NCBI RefSeq assembly: GCF_000208745.1
Contig: NC_030853.1
Coordinates: forward strand, 30,954,628 to 31,018,627
DNA from: Theobroma cacao
Taxonomy: Eukaryota > Streptophyta > Magnoliopsida > Malvales > Malvaceae
Direction of reading: 5' to 3'
DNA: 64,000 nt
In this document: positions 47,487 through 59,397 of the stretch, in pieces
Layout of the letters: the number at the start of each line of letters is the position of its first letter
How positions within the stretch are numbered: the stretch's first letter is position 1
Position numbers and translations under genes: made by a program
The notes under the pieces: model-generated
Seen by the model: only the letters and a program-made list of their open reading frames with translations
What the model was told of the DNA's origin: nothing
Database searches by the model: none

Positions 47487-48653
47487 GCAGGTACCCTGGA
47501 AGAAGACTACATGGAGGCTTAAATGGTTTGCGGGACAAAGGTGAATAGAATTATAGAATTGCTTGGAGCAAAGGTTGCTTAAAGGCCAAAGATTCCAAGG
47601 TTCTGGGCGTTACTGTTAAGTATTCACACAAGGAAGATTGTCGGTTCTAAAATTTGGCTTTCAAAGGATTATTCTGCATATTTTTAGAGATAAAAGTCAC
47701 ACAAAAATATATAAAAAAGTCTCAGGCCACAAATTGCTCGCTCATGATAGACACGTGTATAATTCAATGTCGAGTTCTCACTTTCTCTCTCTCACCATCT
47801 TTGGCTCCAAGTGCATTTCTGGTCCTCTTTCTTTTCTTTTAATCTTTGGCTCAAAGTGTACCCTTTCTTAGCTCTGTTTTATTTAGTCATTGGCAAATGA
47901 AGAAATTCCCTGCTGCAACCACAGAGAATGATCTTCAGTTTCACATCTTAGACCCCACGATTTACCTGACCCACCATTTCTTATGATTGTATTCAGCATG
48001 TTCTGTATCTCATTCGTCATCACATCAACTTTTCTGAACCACGAATACCAGCAACCATATCCCAAGAGAAGTTACTATAAAGGATAGGTTACCATATGTG
48101 GGACTTTAATTTTGTTACCATGAAACAAAATACAAATATAGAAAGGTAACAAGGCCCTACTCACTACTCAGCTGCAATTATATGCTTGGACAGTTGGACT
48201 TACTTCTGTTGGCAAAGAAAGGGCAATAATTTTCATACTATAACAAAAGCTAAACAGTTTGCCTTCCAATGTTGACCAAGCAAAACATTAGAGTTCCTAA
48301 GGCAACTATGTACTACAAAAGAACAAATGAAAGAATGGGCTCAAAGAATATTTGATGTCGGTTTGCAGCAGTGCGTTCTGATCTGGTCCAGTTTATTCTG
48401 AGCGTAATATTATTGTTTGTTTATATCTCTGTTCATACTTAAACAGTTAAATTTTATGTTTGAAAAAGTTGTTAATTAAAAAACTGAAAAAATTATATAG
48501 ATTGCGAATCGTTGATTATGGGAATCGGACAATAAGATCTTTACTCAAGAAAGGAATTCAAAAATTCCTTTCGCATGGCTGAATTTGGAAGGAGAATGAA
48601 GGGCAACAGCCATTTTCTTTGTAAACCTACTATTGGCGTCTAATAAGCTTAGT
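47487..48653. other. Intergenic DNA between DUF1218 and FRS genes
   Basis: DUF1218 promoter side and FRS 3' flank. No exon or RNA gene is recognised. Confidence 0.55.
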
Positions 48654-51376
48654 CTACAAGTATCCTAGTGCATCTCCATTCAAATTGTCCCCTCCCAGCA
48701 TTGGACAGTCTGATGAATCATGTCCGAACTGCCCACAGCAAGACCCAGAAAAATGTCTCCGCTTTCGAGCAATGTCAATCCCATCTCTTGACCTTCTGTC
48801 CTTCATCTTTCCTGAGGTGAGAGATTCATGAGAAGTCCCGATGGTGAAGCTCTGAACAATTCCATCAGTATCTTCTACCTCTGGTAGAATCAAGTCGGAG
48901 GGACAATTGTAGACAATGTCATTTGCACTGTGTGTTGGCCTAGGAAGGTCCTTGATGCGGGATAAAACCATGGCAGTTTGATCACAAGCAACATCAAGGC
49001 GTTCCTCTGTTTCAATTGATTCTGCTATAAGTGTTGAAGCCATGGACTCTAACAACTGAATCTTTTCAGAATGCTCTCGTGTTGCATTCCTTAGCAGGTT
49101 TGTGGAGGATGAACTATTAATACGCCAACGGTTGGGAAGATACTGTTCTGGAATATGGAAGCAGTTATTGCTTGATAGAACACGAAGAACATGTCTGCAA
49201 AGGATGCCTGAAAACTCAAAGTGATGGCAACTACAACTAATGTGCTCCTCACATGGCACCCAAAGCACTTTGCACCCTCCATCCATCTGGGAATGGTGTT
49301 TGACATGGAAGCAACCTTCATCTACCAGAAAGGATGCATATTGCGGAGCCAATAAAAGCTCTTCTTGGAGCTTACCAAAGGCATAGGGCGTAAGAACAGT
49401 AGCTGCATGAGATTCAATTGGTGAACCTGTTTTGAGGCAGACTTTCTGCAGTTTCCTTTGCATCTTTTGCTTAGAACCAGCCCGGTCATTAAATTCAACA
49501 ATCTCAGCCACCTGCAAACACAAATGTTCAAGTAAGATTAGGCATAGTGAAATATACATCAACTGGATAATCAAGAGGAAGGAACAAATCAAAATTTGCG
49601 CACTTGCTCTACAAAACGATCTTGTTGGGACTGTGCACTCAAAATCCGTTGGATGAAAGCATTAATAGTCTCTGATTGACATGAACTCGTCAAACCTGCA
49701 AAGAAATAAGGCCTCAAGAATGGCAAAGCCCAAAAAGTCCGCAATGCATATAAGCTGATAATGTGCTTATTTTCATGGAGTCCATTTTTATCAACCATGT
49801 CCCTCCATTCTTCTTCAAAATCTTCTACTAATTCCAGAGTATAAAGCTGATAAAAATCAGATTTCCAATCATCATATCGTGATCCAAGCAGAAAAGAGAA
49901 CCAATCTGAGAACTTTGAGATTATGTGCCAGATGCAAAAGGCATGCTTGGTTTCAGGCATCTCAATAGCAATAGCCTCTTTCAGCCACATATTTTGGTCA
50001 GTTAGTAGGGTTTGTGGAGCCTTTCCTTTCATGAAGCCCAGAAATGTCTGCATAAATATAGGAACATGAAGAATTAGAAAGGATATGCATTTACAAGATC
50101 AAAAAAAAAAAAAGAATAATACATGGGAAATCAGAGAAGCAGAGGAACTAGACGGTTAAAGAACAAAACATACATTGATTGCACTTTTAATCCCTACTCA
50201 CCATTTCATAAACTTTTATATCCCATAAACTTTACTTTGATCCCATTCAATTCAGAAATGAATTTGAAGATGAAGGCTAAGTGTGCAAAGTTCAGGGAAG
50301 GTGCTCCTATATGGTAAATTGCTGATTCCTAGTCTGAGTGATTGAGAGGTAAAAAGTTTATGCAGACAATTTTAGTTCTATCAAAAGTATGCTTATTGGT
50401 TTCTTACCTTCAATGCCCAGGAAAAAGATTGCATATTTTCATCCCGTAAAAGCACACAACCGAAAAAGGAGGTCATTCCATAATTGTCTACTCCAACCCA
50501 AATACCTAACAGCATGTCATAAGAATCCATACGGTGGGTCGTATCAAAAACCACAGCATCTCCAAATGTCTCGTATAGCTGAACAGATGAAGCGTAAGAC
50601 CATGCAATATGCTCCAACCTGTTATGACCATCTAATTTGAAATCATATTGAAAGTGAGGATTTTCATCTTTCAATTTCTTGCACATTGCAATAAGATCAA
50701 TAGCATCATAATCGCGATTGACATTTCTGAAAGACTGTAGCAGGTTTCTCACATCAATTTCTGTAAATGGTAAACAACCTAACTTAACTCCTTTCTCTAG
50801 CTCCATCAATCTTAACATTTGTCTCACTGACATTCCAGCTTTTGCAAACATGCAAATCCGTGCTTTGTCATCTGGAGTAATGGTGCAGTAGGCAGGAAGA
50901 AGACGCACTTCATTTGCTTTTAAGAGTTCATGGTTGTGGACATTGCTAAAGCCAGTAACACGCCATTCAGGGACATCAAAATCTGCCCGCTTGACAATGC
51001 GCATAGATGCTAGACAACCGCAACGAGATGATTTGCGATTCCTTTGCGTCTTCCCATCTTCGGACAGCTTCATCTGTGGATATCCACCTCGATGGCAAGT
51101 AAAATCCCTTCTTGTGACTCCTCGACCAACCCCATCTTTCCCTCGAGTTCGATGGCGTCTGATTGAGAAACCACATTGTTTGGCAAAACTGCAATAAAAT
51201 TCGTAAGCAGCATCCTGTGATACGAATCTTTGGTCAATGAATGGAACAAGATTCACAGAAGTTTGTTGAGACAATATCGTGTCTTCAGGCATTTCCACTA
51301 TGGTTCCAGTATCATCTTGAGATAAATCAGTGCCATTTTCTGAAGATTCCATCACCATACTCGTTCCTTCCGACAT
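48654..51376 (-). CDS. FAR1-related protein (FRS11-like), 3 coding exons, 756 aa
   Basis: Minus-strand exons 51376-50408, 50047-49604 and 49511-48654 join in frame into 756 residues. A FAR1-type WRKY-GCM1 DNA-binding region spans ~55-151 (FYCSFAKQCGFSIRRHRTR ... CGCLASMRI ... NVHNHELL). The MULE transposase core follows (about 265-370), with Asp in VVFDTTHR and in LLTDQNMWLKEAI. A SWIM zinc finger C564-x-C566 ... C576-x-H578 (CSCHHFEFSGILCRH) comes next, and the C-terminus carries a CX4HX4C cluster (C730, H735, C740). FAR1/FHY3-family members are transcription factors domesticated from Mutator-like transposases. Overall wording is closest to Arabidopsis FRS11 from memory. There is no sign of terminal inverted repeats, so it is a host gene. 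The leader is split by introns (acceptor TTTTTAG near 51414, donor CTCAA|GTGAGT near 51900). Confidence 0.94.
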
Positions 51377-52150
51377 TCTTTCCGCAATAGATAAATGAAA
51401 TAGCAGATACACTACCTAAAAACAATAATAGTTCATAGTTAAACAAAATTTTTAAATAAAGGGCAAGCCAATTACATTTCTGCATAAAGAGAAGAAGCAA
51501 TACAATGAATGCAAGAAGCAGCTAAACACTGTCATAACACAATAACAAGACCATGATGTCCCTCTGGCTTCTAAGGAACCACATTCTATCAAGTAAAGAA
51601 ACTAGCTGTCTTCTCCATCAACACACTTCATGCTAGCTCCAAAATGTTTCATATCCTCATAACATCCATTAGCAATAACTAATAGTTGAACTCTGAAAAT
51701 TAACATTTAACATTAACAATGCTACTTCTTCCATTAACCCAATGTGTAGACTAACATTTCAGATTAAAGGGTATAAGCATTCCACCAATTCCAGCATATT
51801 TAGATCAAAATCAGACAAAAAAATTAAGCTTGATCAAAACAATCAAAACCCCCAAAACAAGGGTTGGATTAAAGCTTAAATTGGACCAAAAGGAACTCAC
51901 TTGAGAGCTAAATTTCTCAATGCAATCTTGATCTCTTAGCCATTGGAATCCCTCTAAAAAATAACCCAAACCCAGAAAAGAAAAATCACCACAAAGTATA
52001 AGGGATCGATTCAAAAAGAAATTCTTTAACTAAATAAGCTGAAAGAAAAATTTACCCGGAATTTTCTAGGTAAAAAGTTATGTTTTTATAACGGTCAATA
52101 ACGAACTGACACTAAATGGAAAAAAAGGAATAGAGAAAAGATGAAACTGG
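51377..52150 (-). other. FRS 5' UTR introns and leader exons
   Basis: On the minus strand a donor CCGG|GTAAAT (~52055) and an acceptor TTTTTTAG (~51957), then a donor CTCAA|GTGAGT (~51900) and an acceptor TTGTTTTTAG (~51415), define two leader introns. Upstream ATGs exist in the middle leader exon (AATGGCTAAGAG, near 51940). Confidence 0.5.
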
Positions 52151-52610
52151 CGGGGAGGTTAAGGAGGGGTGAGCAGAGCGCATCCTCTGGAGAACGATTA
52201 GTATTCACAGGGAAGGTTGACTACCGTGCGCCGTCAGGGTGGTACCCGATGTTATCGTGCGCGCATGTTGATCATTAGCCGTTGGATCGAAATAAGGGGG
52301 TTGTTGATTGTGGTGGGGTCCGTTTCGAGACGGAGATTTCTCGGGGATACTTTTCCCTGAACATGGATACGCGCGATGGAGGAGCGTCGACTGCCAACGG
52401 TTCTCACGGGAAACCCGTGTTGCTTGTGACGCATTTGCCGTTTGCGCGGGCTTGCCTTATCCTGGTCGCTCGGCGTACGTTAGAGCGTACCCTGATCTTT
52501 GAGGCTTGTGGCTTTGGCCCGTCGCTTTGCCTTACTGGCCAACGGTTGATGCTAACTGCGCTTATTGTTACAGTGTACTTGAAAAATGAAAAATGTAACG
52601 GGTAATATCC
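52150..52610. promoter_or_regulatory. GC- and CpG-rich island at the FRS promoter
   Basis: A sharp rise in GC and CG dinucleotides (GCGCGC, CGTGCGCCGTC, TACGCGCGATGG, CGCTCGGCGTACG) in AT-rich DNA, immediately upstream of the inferred FRS transcription start. A plus-strand open frame of about 107 codons lies in it (52282-52605), but it begins at a non-ATG codon and has no known domain. Confidence 0.45.
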
Positions 52611-53820
52611 GTTAATTTTAAAATTCCCGGATTCCAATCCGATTATAACTTCTAATAATAAATCCGAATCCAATTAATGAATACCTTATTAAAATTCGAA
52701 CTCGTTTATTTAGTTTTAAATTACGTGACTACTCGTTACAGATTTCAATCCGATCCAAATTCTTTAAAAAAAATAAAAAAATAAAAAAATAAATTAAAAA
52801 TTAATTTTATATTTAAATAATTTATCAATTATAAATAATACATCCAATAAAAAATAATATAAATATTAAAATTTGTTATTTGTAATTGAGTTTAAACAAA
52901 AATACTTGAAACTACTTTGTATACCCTACTTGAATTCGTTTACAAAATACTTTAGTCTTATTTATATCGGTTGGATAATATTTAATACACATTTATAAAC
53001 TACCCATTGTTCTTTCAAAAGAATATATATTACTCGTTAATTATTTTGTTAATTTTGTTGAATTTATTTTTTTAATCAATCTTAAAAAAATAAGATATAC
53101 CGATAACCGTTTATATATAGAAATTGTTAAAATTTTTTATTATAATAATAATAATAATAATAATAACAAAATTTATAATTATGTGGGTTTTTCTACTATT
53201 TTTAAGTCAAAATTTTGAGAAAAAACTTAGTACTAAGGTTTTCTTTAACGAAATAAATCATGGAAAATTTCTTCATGGGGCTTGACTGGCCCAAACAAAA
53301 TGGGTCTTATCTTATTGAAAAATTGGACTGATCTTTGAGACAAGAAACACAAAGCTAGGCTCGAAGGATTTTGTTTCCTGCCATAAATCCTTAATTAATC
53401 TTATTTTAATCCAAATCTAATCTCATTTAAAGCAACCTTAAGTGACTCGAGTTTCATCTTTGTCATTATAAAATATTAAAAATTGAATCGAGAAATATTC
53501 ATATTCTAATTTCAAGTCAACTCTTTTCGGTATTAAGGAAAACCGGTATGAATTTGTGACTCGAATGAATTAAGTCACTGTTAATAAAGTCGAAAAAGAT
53601 GAGGTGGACAAAAAAGGATGTATTATTTGGTTGACCTTATAATAATAAAAACAAAACATAAGCATATGGAGTATGCCTATGCTTTGTATGACAGAAATGA
53701 GCAAATTTCGGGGCCACATTGTCACGTTTTGTAGTAAGTGACTATTGATGTAGCCTACTTCTATTCTAGTGGACCTTTTAATTTAGCTAGTTTAATTTCA
53801 ATTTTCTTCAAAAAAAATAC
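52611..53820. other. AT-rich intergenic DNA
   Basis: Starts with a GGGTAATATCCGTTAATTTTAAAATTCCCGG-like segment reminiscent of transposon ends. It also contains a (TAA)n tract (53141-53166). No gene is seen. Confidence 0.5.
53141..53166. repeat. (TAA)n microsatellite
   Basis: ATAATAATAATAATAATAATAATAA tract in intergenic DNA. Confidence 0.85.
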
Positions 53821-53827
53821 ATGTTTT

Positions 53828-54098
53828 GTGTTAATATATATTATATAATTTAAATTTCTTTGTAGCATATATAATTTTATAATATAAAAGATTTCTCTTC
53901 CTATAATATGGTATTAGAACTTTGAGTTCGATATATCAAATTTTTTTTGGTAACAAGAGAGAGGGATGAGATGTGAATAACCCATCCCGTTTAATAATGT
54001 GATTGAATTGCGTTTAATCGTAATTATTAAATTTAAAAATAAAGTATGAAAATTACGATTTTAATGAATTGGTTCTCAATGACAAAGTGCAATTATTA
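53828..54098 (+). mobile_element. Possible remnant of a small LTR element with a primer-binding site
   Basis: ATATGGTATTAGAACTTTGAGTTCG (53905-53929) resembles the initiator-Met tRNA primer-binding site TGGTATCAGAGC with two changes. It is preceded by CTCTTCCTATAATA, the kind of end seen in plant copia and TRIM LTRs, which here would begin near TGTGTTAATATATA (53827). No coding region, second LTR or polypurine tract was found, so this is a weak call. Confidence 0.3.
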
Positions 54099-54253
54099 AA
54101 TTGAGATCTTAATCAACGAGACAGGTTTGTTTTAATTTCAATTACAAAACTTTTAAAGATTTACGATCATAATCATAAGAAATGACAATCATATAACTAT
54201 CAAATTGAGAACTCTATTAGCGAAATATGTCTGTCTAAGTTTCAACTACAAAA
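54099..54253. repeat. Left part of a ~90-100-bp tandem repeat interrupted by the LINE
   Basis: AAATTGAGATCTTAATCAACGAGACAGGT..TTTCAATTACAAAACTTTTAAAGATTTACG begins at 54099 and is repeated as AAATTGAGAACTCTATTAGCGAAATATGTCTGTCT..TTTCAACTACAAAA at 54202. The second copy is broken by the LINE and resumes at 57106. The interruption shows that the repeat pre-dates the insertion. Confidence 0.7.
54241..54253. repeat. Left 13-bp target-site duplication of the LINE
   Basis: TTCAACTACAAAA is identical to 57093-57105 on the other side of the element. Its left flank (AAGT) and the sequence after the right copy (ACTTTTAAAG) together restore a repeat unit like 54139-54160. Confidence 0.9.
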
Positions 54254-57092
54254 CTATTTTGAACAAGATCATCACAAAACTATTGGCCAACCAGTTATCG
54301 AAAATCCTTCCTTCACTTATTTCTGACAATCAAAATGGTTTTGTTAGTGGCAGGCTCATTAGCGATAATATCTTGCTGGCATAGAAGCTGATTGGTAAAC
54401 TTGATTATAAATCGAAAGGAGGTAATGTGGTTTTGAAGTTAGATATGATGAAAGCATATGACCGATTACATTGGGATTTTTTATATTTGATGATGGCAAA
54501 ATTTGGGTTTAATGAACAATGGATTGACATGATGAAAAGATGCATCTCAAATTGTTGGTTATCCTTGTTGATTAATGGGCATTCAGTTGGTTATTTTAAG
54601 TTAGAGGGAGGTTGCGACAAGGTGACTCTATTTCGCCACTTTTATTTATTTTATCAACAGAGTACCTATCCAGAGGCCTTAATTATCTTTTTGTTAGGTA
54701 TAGTTCATTACATTATCATGCTGGTTGAAGTATGCTTGTTAGCCATCTAACGTTTACTAATGATGTTATGATTTTTACTAATGAGAGTCGTTCAACTTTG
54801 TAGAAAGTACTTGATTTTTTACAGGAATATGAACAGATTTCTGGACAGAAAGTAAACCAACAAAAGAGTTGTTTTGTTATAGTTAATAATCTTGCAACTT
54901 CGAGGAAACAAATTATCTCACACGTTACTGGTTTTATACATAAAATATTGCCTATAATCTACTTGAGAGCTCCACTCTATAAGGGTGCAAAAAAGGTGAT
55001 TTTGTTTGATTCACTAATTATTAAAATACGTGACCGTATCTTAGGTTGGGAAAATAAGATCCTTTCTCCCGATGGTCGAATCACTTTACTTCGAAGTGTG
55101 CTATCTTCAATACCAATTTACCTCTTACAAGTCCTTAAGCCACCGGTGAACGTGATTGAAAAAATTGAGAGACTATTCAATAGTTTTCTCTGGGGCGGAT
55201 CTACAGAGTGCAAGCGGATACATTGGGCGTCTTGGAACAATAGTACTTTTCCTTGCACAGAAGGTGGCCTAGATATCAGAAGTTTGAAGGATATCTTTGG
55301 GGCTTTTACAACAAAACTGTGGTGGAGATTTCATACATGTAATAGCATTTGGACGTAGTTCATGCGCGCAAAATACTGCACTGGTTGACTTCCTCATACG
55401 GCAACTACTAAACTGCATGACTCCTTGATATGGAAGAGAATGGTTGACGGTAGAACCTCCACTGAACCAAACATCAGATGGCGGATAAGAAAGGGTGAAC
55501 TATTCTTTTGGCATGACTGTTAGATGGGTGATACACCTTTGGTAAATTCATTTCTTTTATTTTATCATTCAATGACTAAAGTTAAGTACTTTTATAATGG
55601 GAATGAATGGGATCGAGAAAAGTTGAAAATGATAGTTTTAGATGCAATTGTTGATAAAATTGTGCGGATTCCTTTTGATAGAACTAGGGAAGATACAACT
55701 TATTGGGTTCCGACATCTAATGGTGATTCTACAACTAAGAATGCGTGGGAATTAATCCCACATCGACAACGTACCAATTTCTTGGGTAAGCTCATTTGAC
55801 ATAAGAATATACCTCTAACGATCTCTTTTTTCTTGTGGAGAATGATCAACAACTAGATCCTAGTGGAGGTTCAAATGAAATCTAAGGGAATCCAGCTTGC
55901 CTCTAAGTGCCTTTGCTGTAATTCAAAGGAATCTTTACTTCATGTGATTTGGGCCAACCCAGTGGCTAAACAAGTCTGGCACTATTTTGCAAAATTCTTT
56001 CAAATCTATGTTATTAATCCTCTGACTATTAAACAAGTTATCTACTAATGGTACTACTCTGGAGACTATACTAGACAAGGACATATCCGTGTTTTAGTAC
56101 CATTATTCATTTGTTGGTTTTTGTGGTTAGAAAGAAATGATGCAAAACACATGAATATGGGTATGAATCCTGAAAGAGTAATATGGTGTATCATGAAACT
56201 ATTGAGACAGATGCACCGGGGAAATCTTCTCAAACGTTGGCAGTAGAAATGAGATACCCAAATAGCTAAATTGTGGGGCCTTGAATACCTATGTTTACAT
56301 TCTCTGTCGCCCAAAATTATTAGGTGGATAAAACCATTGACGGGAGAATTCAAGTTGAATGTCGATGGTAGCTCCAAGGATAATTTTCAGAATGCAGTAT
56401 ATGGAGGAGTTCTTCGAGACCACGCAGGTATGCTCATTTTTGGATTTTTTGAAAATCTTGGTTCCATTCACTCTTTGCAGGCATAACTATTGGCATTAAA
56501 TCAAGGTTTACTATTATGCCAAGAGTATAATATTTTTCGAGTTTGGATAGAGATGGATGCTCTTGTAGTTATTAATATGATTCAAGAGGAGAAGAAAGGA
56601 TCCCATGGAATTTAGTATTTATTGGAATCTATTAGGAGATGTTTAAACAATATCTCCTATAAAATTTCACATATCTATAGGGAAGGTAATCAGGCTGCAG
56701 ACTATTTATCGAATCAGGGTCATCATCATCAAAATCTTAAAGTCTTTACACGAGTTCAAGGTGAGTTAAGTGGCATTCTGAAACTAGATAGATTGAATAT
56801 CTCATATGTTCATTTTAAATAAATGTAAAAGAGTAGTATTCCTAATTTACTATTCTTGTAATTTCTTTTTAGATTCTTGTAAAAAAGGTGACTCTTATCT
56901 TTATAATAGCACTCAAAAATATGCATGTAAAGGTAATTCATCTTTAGATATTTTTATATTATTACTTTGTGATCATGTAAAATTAGAGGTAAGGTTGATG
57001 TCTCCTTCCTTTTTGTATGATTTTCATTTTATTAATAAAATTTTAACAAAATAATTGGGTCCTGTGGGAATTTTCAACTTTAAAAAAAAAAA
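54254..57092 (+). mobile_element. Decayed, 5'-truncated plant LINE (L1-clade) with RT, zf-RVT and RNase H remnants
   Basis: About 2.84 kb. The reading begins inside the reverse transcriptase (LISDNQNGFVSGRLISDNIL, then KLDMMKAYDRLHWDFL). It continues with a degenerate active site (FTND in place of FADD, near 54760), a thumb region (ILGWENKILSPDGRITLLRS), a zf-RVT segment (LASKCLCCNSKESLLHVIW, ~55890) and a plant-type RNase H (KLNVDGSS at 56350, EMDALVVI at 56550, YREGNQAADYLS at 56680). Several stop codons and frameshifts break it, including one at the RNase H glutamate position (QA-stop-LLAL, 56482). A poly(A) tail (57082-57092) and the 13-bp target-site duplication give the ends. Full-length relatives are 5-6 kb, so the 5' half is missing. 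It is dead. Confidence 0.92.
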
Positions 57093-57105
57093 TTCAACTA
57101 CAAAA
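57093..57105. repeat. Right 13-bp target-site duplication of the LINE
   Basis: TTCAACTACAAAA directly follows the poly(A) tail and matches 54241-54253 exactly. Confidence 0.9.
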
Positions 57106-58700
57106 ACTTTTAAAGATTTATGTTCATAAACACAATATCAAATTGAAACCTTAATCAATGAGATATGTCTGTCTACTTAATTATATTGAAAGGTTGCATT
57201 CTCTAACAACAAACTCAATGGGACATGAAACATTTCAATTAAGAACAATTTTCCAAAAGGTGACATGATTTAACTTGGCCATTTTCGGAATGCGTGCCCT
57301 TTGCCTCATCAAACAAAACCAAAACAACCAATCAAAAGTCGTGATCATGTTTTTCATACCATGATCATCGCACGAGCTCCATCTCTCCACCTGCCTATTC
57401 CCACTTTCTAGTTGTTTTCGTCGTGATATTACTGCCATCAGTGTTTGTTTCCAGGATCCACTGGCCTCAGGCTATTCCCATCCTGTCCTGTTAAAGAGAG
57501 AAAATGTCCCTGTAAGAATCCAACCTCACTGGGCCAATATGTAGAAGGGACTTGATGGGTTAAAAAGCTTCGAAATTATTGGCATTGGTTGGACTACCAA
57601 ACGCCTAGACAGTGAGGATTTAGTGGCATTATTGATATCGCTTTGGTCCTTTTTACCTAGCAAAAAAAGGAACCACAGTACCATATGTTGTGCTCAAGTT
57701 GGAGGGTTGTGACACATGTAATTATTTTCAATAATTAGAAAAACCCGACGTAATGAATAGATAAACATATACATGTTCATGTTGTGTATCTTATCATTCG
57801 ATCACTTCTCATATAATAAATTAAAAAGAATTATACATTAATTACATGTTCAAGTCCTCTTTGACCCTTCCATTTCTTAGGAAGTGAGTATCTAATCATC
57901 AGGCCGGCCAGCCAGGAGCATTTTAGGACTTAAAGAAACAAGGTGAGCTATTGGAGAGCTTTCCCATACGTATGCAAAAGTTCAATTTGATGGGGAGTGG
58001 TGGTGAAGAACCAACAAGGAAGGTTAATGATTACAGGCTATGTATGTAGCTTTCGAAGTGTAAATGTTTGGGGGATATTTTTCTCGGACACTTTCGATGG
58101 TGGTTGTAGTTTCACAAAGGCATATGTTAGTTGGTGAAGTCAAAGGAGGTCGCATTGTGGGTGACACTGCTATTAATTATCTCGAGCTCTAAAGAAAGCA
58201 TGCAGAACCATCCTGGGCGTATCTCAGTGGCCGACAGTCACCAAGAATCATCAAGCATTCCCTTTGCTTGTTTTAGCAATGTGTCATGTTGCCATGTTAT
58301 GGAAAATTATAGTCCATTGCTTTCTCCAAGGCAAATCAATAGAAAGAACCTTATTGCATGCTGCAGCTTGTTACCCTTTTCATCAGACTAGAAGCAGGAA
58401 TCAAAATGCTAATATCAGGACTGCTGATTAGTTTGAACTGAGATTAAAGAAAGAATATATTTGTGAAAGACAAACATATCTGCAATCGTTTAATGTTGAC
58501 AAACACTACAGACCATGGGATGTTGAAAGGACATGATACACGCGCTGAAAGCTTGGGACTTACTTTACAGATATGTTTTCAGTTTCGCACGAGTGCTTGT
58601 CTTCTATCAAAGGGAATTTATAAAGGGATTCACAGTAAACTGAACAACTCTGGCTGTAGTTTTGGATATGGTTGCTCACTCTTTGATTGAGGGTATTTGC
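57106..58700. other. Repeat remainder and intergenic DNA upstream of the zinc-finger gene
   Basis: 57106-57180 is the continuation of the interrupted tandem repeat, including a third start AAATTGAAACCTTAATCAATGAGATATGTCTGTCT at 57140. The remainder holds no recognised gene; an 86-codon frame at 58131-58391 starts from TTG and has no domain. Confidence 0.55.
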
Positions 58701-58729
58701 GTCAGTCTGCATGGGAGATATACTCCTTC

Positions 58730-58737
58730 TATATATA
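58730..58737 (+). promoter_or_regulatory. Probable TATA box of the C2H2 zinc-finger gene
   Basis: TATATATA lies 67-74 bp upstream of the ATG, giving a short leader of about 40 nt. Confidence 0.5.
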
Positions 58738-58803
58738 TTTCTATGGATCTCCAAAAAAATTTACATCAGCAAAGCAGCCCTTTTTCCTGGTGTTTGATTT
58801 AGC

Positions 58804-59397
58804 ATGAGTGCACCAGAAACCAATGGCGCAGATGAGCCTGGCAGAGAACAACCTTCAACACTGAAGCTTTTCGGTTTTCCTGTAGCTGCCTATGACAAAG
58901 TGCCTGGATTTGTTCCAGGAAATACAGAGTACAAGAGATTTGAGTGCCAGTTTTGTCACAGAGGGTTTGCCAATTCTCAAGCTTTGGGTGGCCATCAGAA
59001 TGCGCACAAAAGAGAACGACGAGCAAAACAATCCTCGTTTTTCGGCGATTATCATCATCAACAACAACAACGGTTTGTGACTTCTGGCCCGGTTATCACG
59101 GCGCATTCAGCTCGATCAAGGCGGTTGATTTATGCAAGAGGGTCCACGAGCATGACCGCAACTGATCATGCAGCTCGGTTTCGGGGTCTCTCCGCTCCAT
59201 CTCTGCCAGTGCTACCTCAAAGGGGTCCTTGTCCCTTTCATGTTGGCGGGGCGCAACAGGGTCAGGGACCTTTTCCAGCACAAGCTGAAGTGGGCGTGAG
59301 CTCAACATCGGATTCATCAGCAGCTACGGAAGTAAGTGAAGGAGATAACATAGATCTCCATTTGAGGCTAGCACCATCATCCACTACCTCTAGATGA
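58804..59397 (+). CDS. Single C2H2 zinc-finger factor with EAR motif (GIS/ZFP5/6/8 type), single exon, 197 aa
   Basis: An intronless 197-residue ORF. An N-terminal LKLFGFPV motif (20-27) marks the GIS/ZFP5/ZFP6/ZFP8 group. One plant-type zinc finger follows: C48-x2-C51-x12-H64-x3-H68 with [18 protein letters not shown]. The middle is Gln/Ser/Pro-rich. The C-terminus has DLHLRL (184-189), an LxLxL-type EAR repression motif. Members of this group act in the nucleus downstream of gibberellin and cytokinin to promote trichome and root-hair formation (family knowledge). A TATA box lies close upstream. The next genes downstream in the same orientation are DUF3511 and a TRM-family gene. Confidence 0.94.
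   Translation: MSAPETNGADEPGREQPSTLKLFGFPVAAYDKVPGFVPGNTEYKRFECQFCHRGFANSQALGGHQNAHKRERRAKQSSFFGDYHHQQQQRFVTSGPVITAHSARSRRLIYARGSTSMTATDHAARFRGLSAPSLPVLPQRGPCPFHVGGAQQGQGPFPAQAEVGVSSTSDSSAATEVSEGDNIDLHLRLAPSSTTSR

Noticed and set aside
48654..51376. FRS gene as an active Mutator-like transposon
   Set aside because: It has intact introns, a leader, a DNA-binding and SWIM arrangement typical of domesticated FAR1-related factors, and no terminal inverted repeats nearby.
52282..52605. 107-codon plus-strand frame upstream of the FRS gene
   Set aside because: It starts at TTG and has no recognisable domain. It is open mainly because the region is GC-rich.
58131..58391. 86-codon frame upstream of the zinc-finger gene
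   Set aside because: It starts from TTG, with no signal peptide or domain, and lies upstream of the zinc-finger TATA box.
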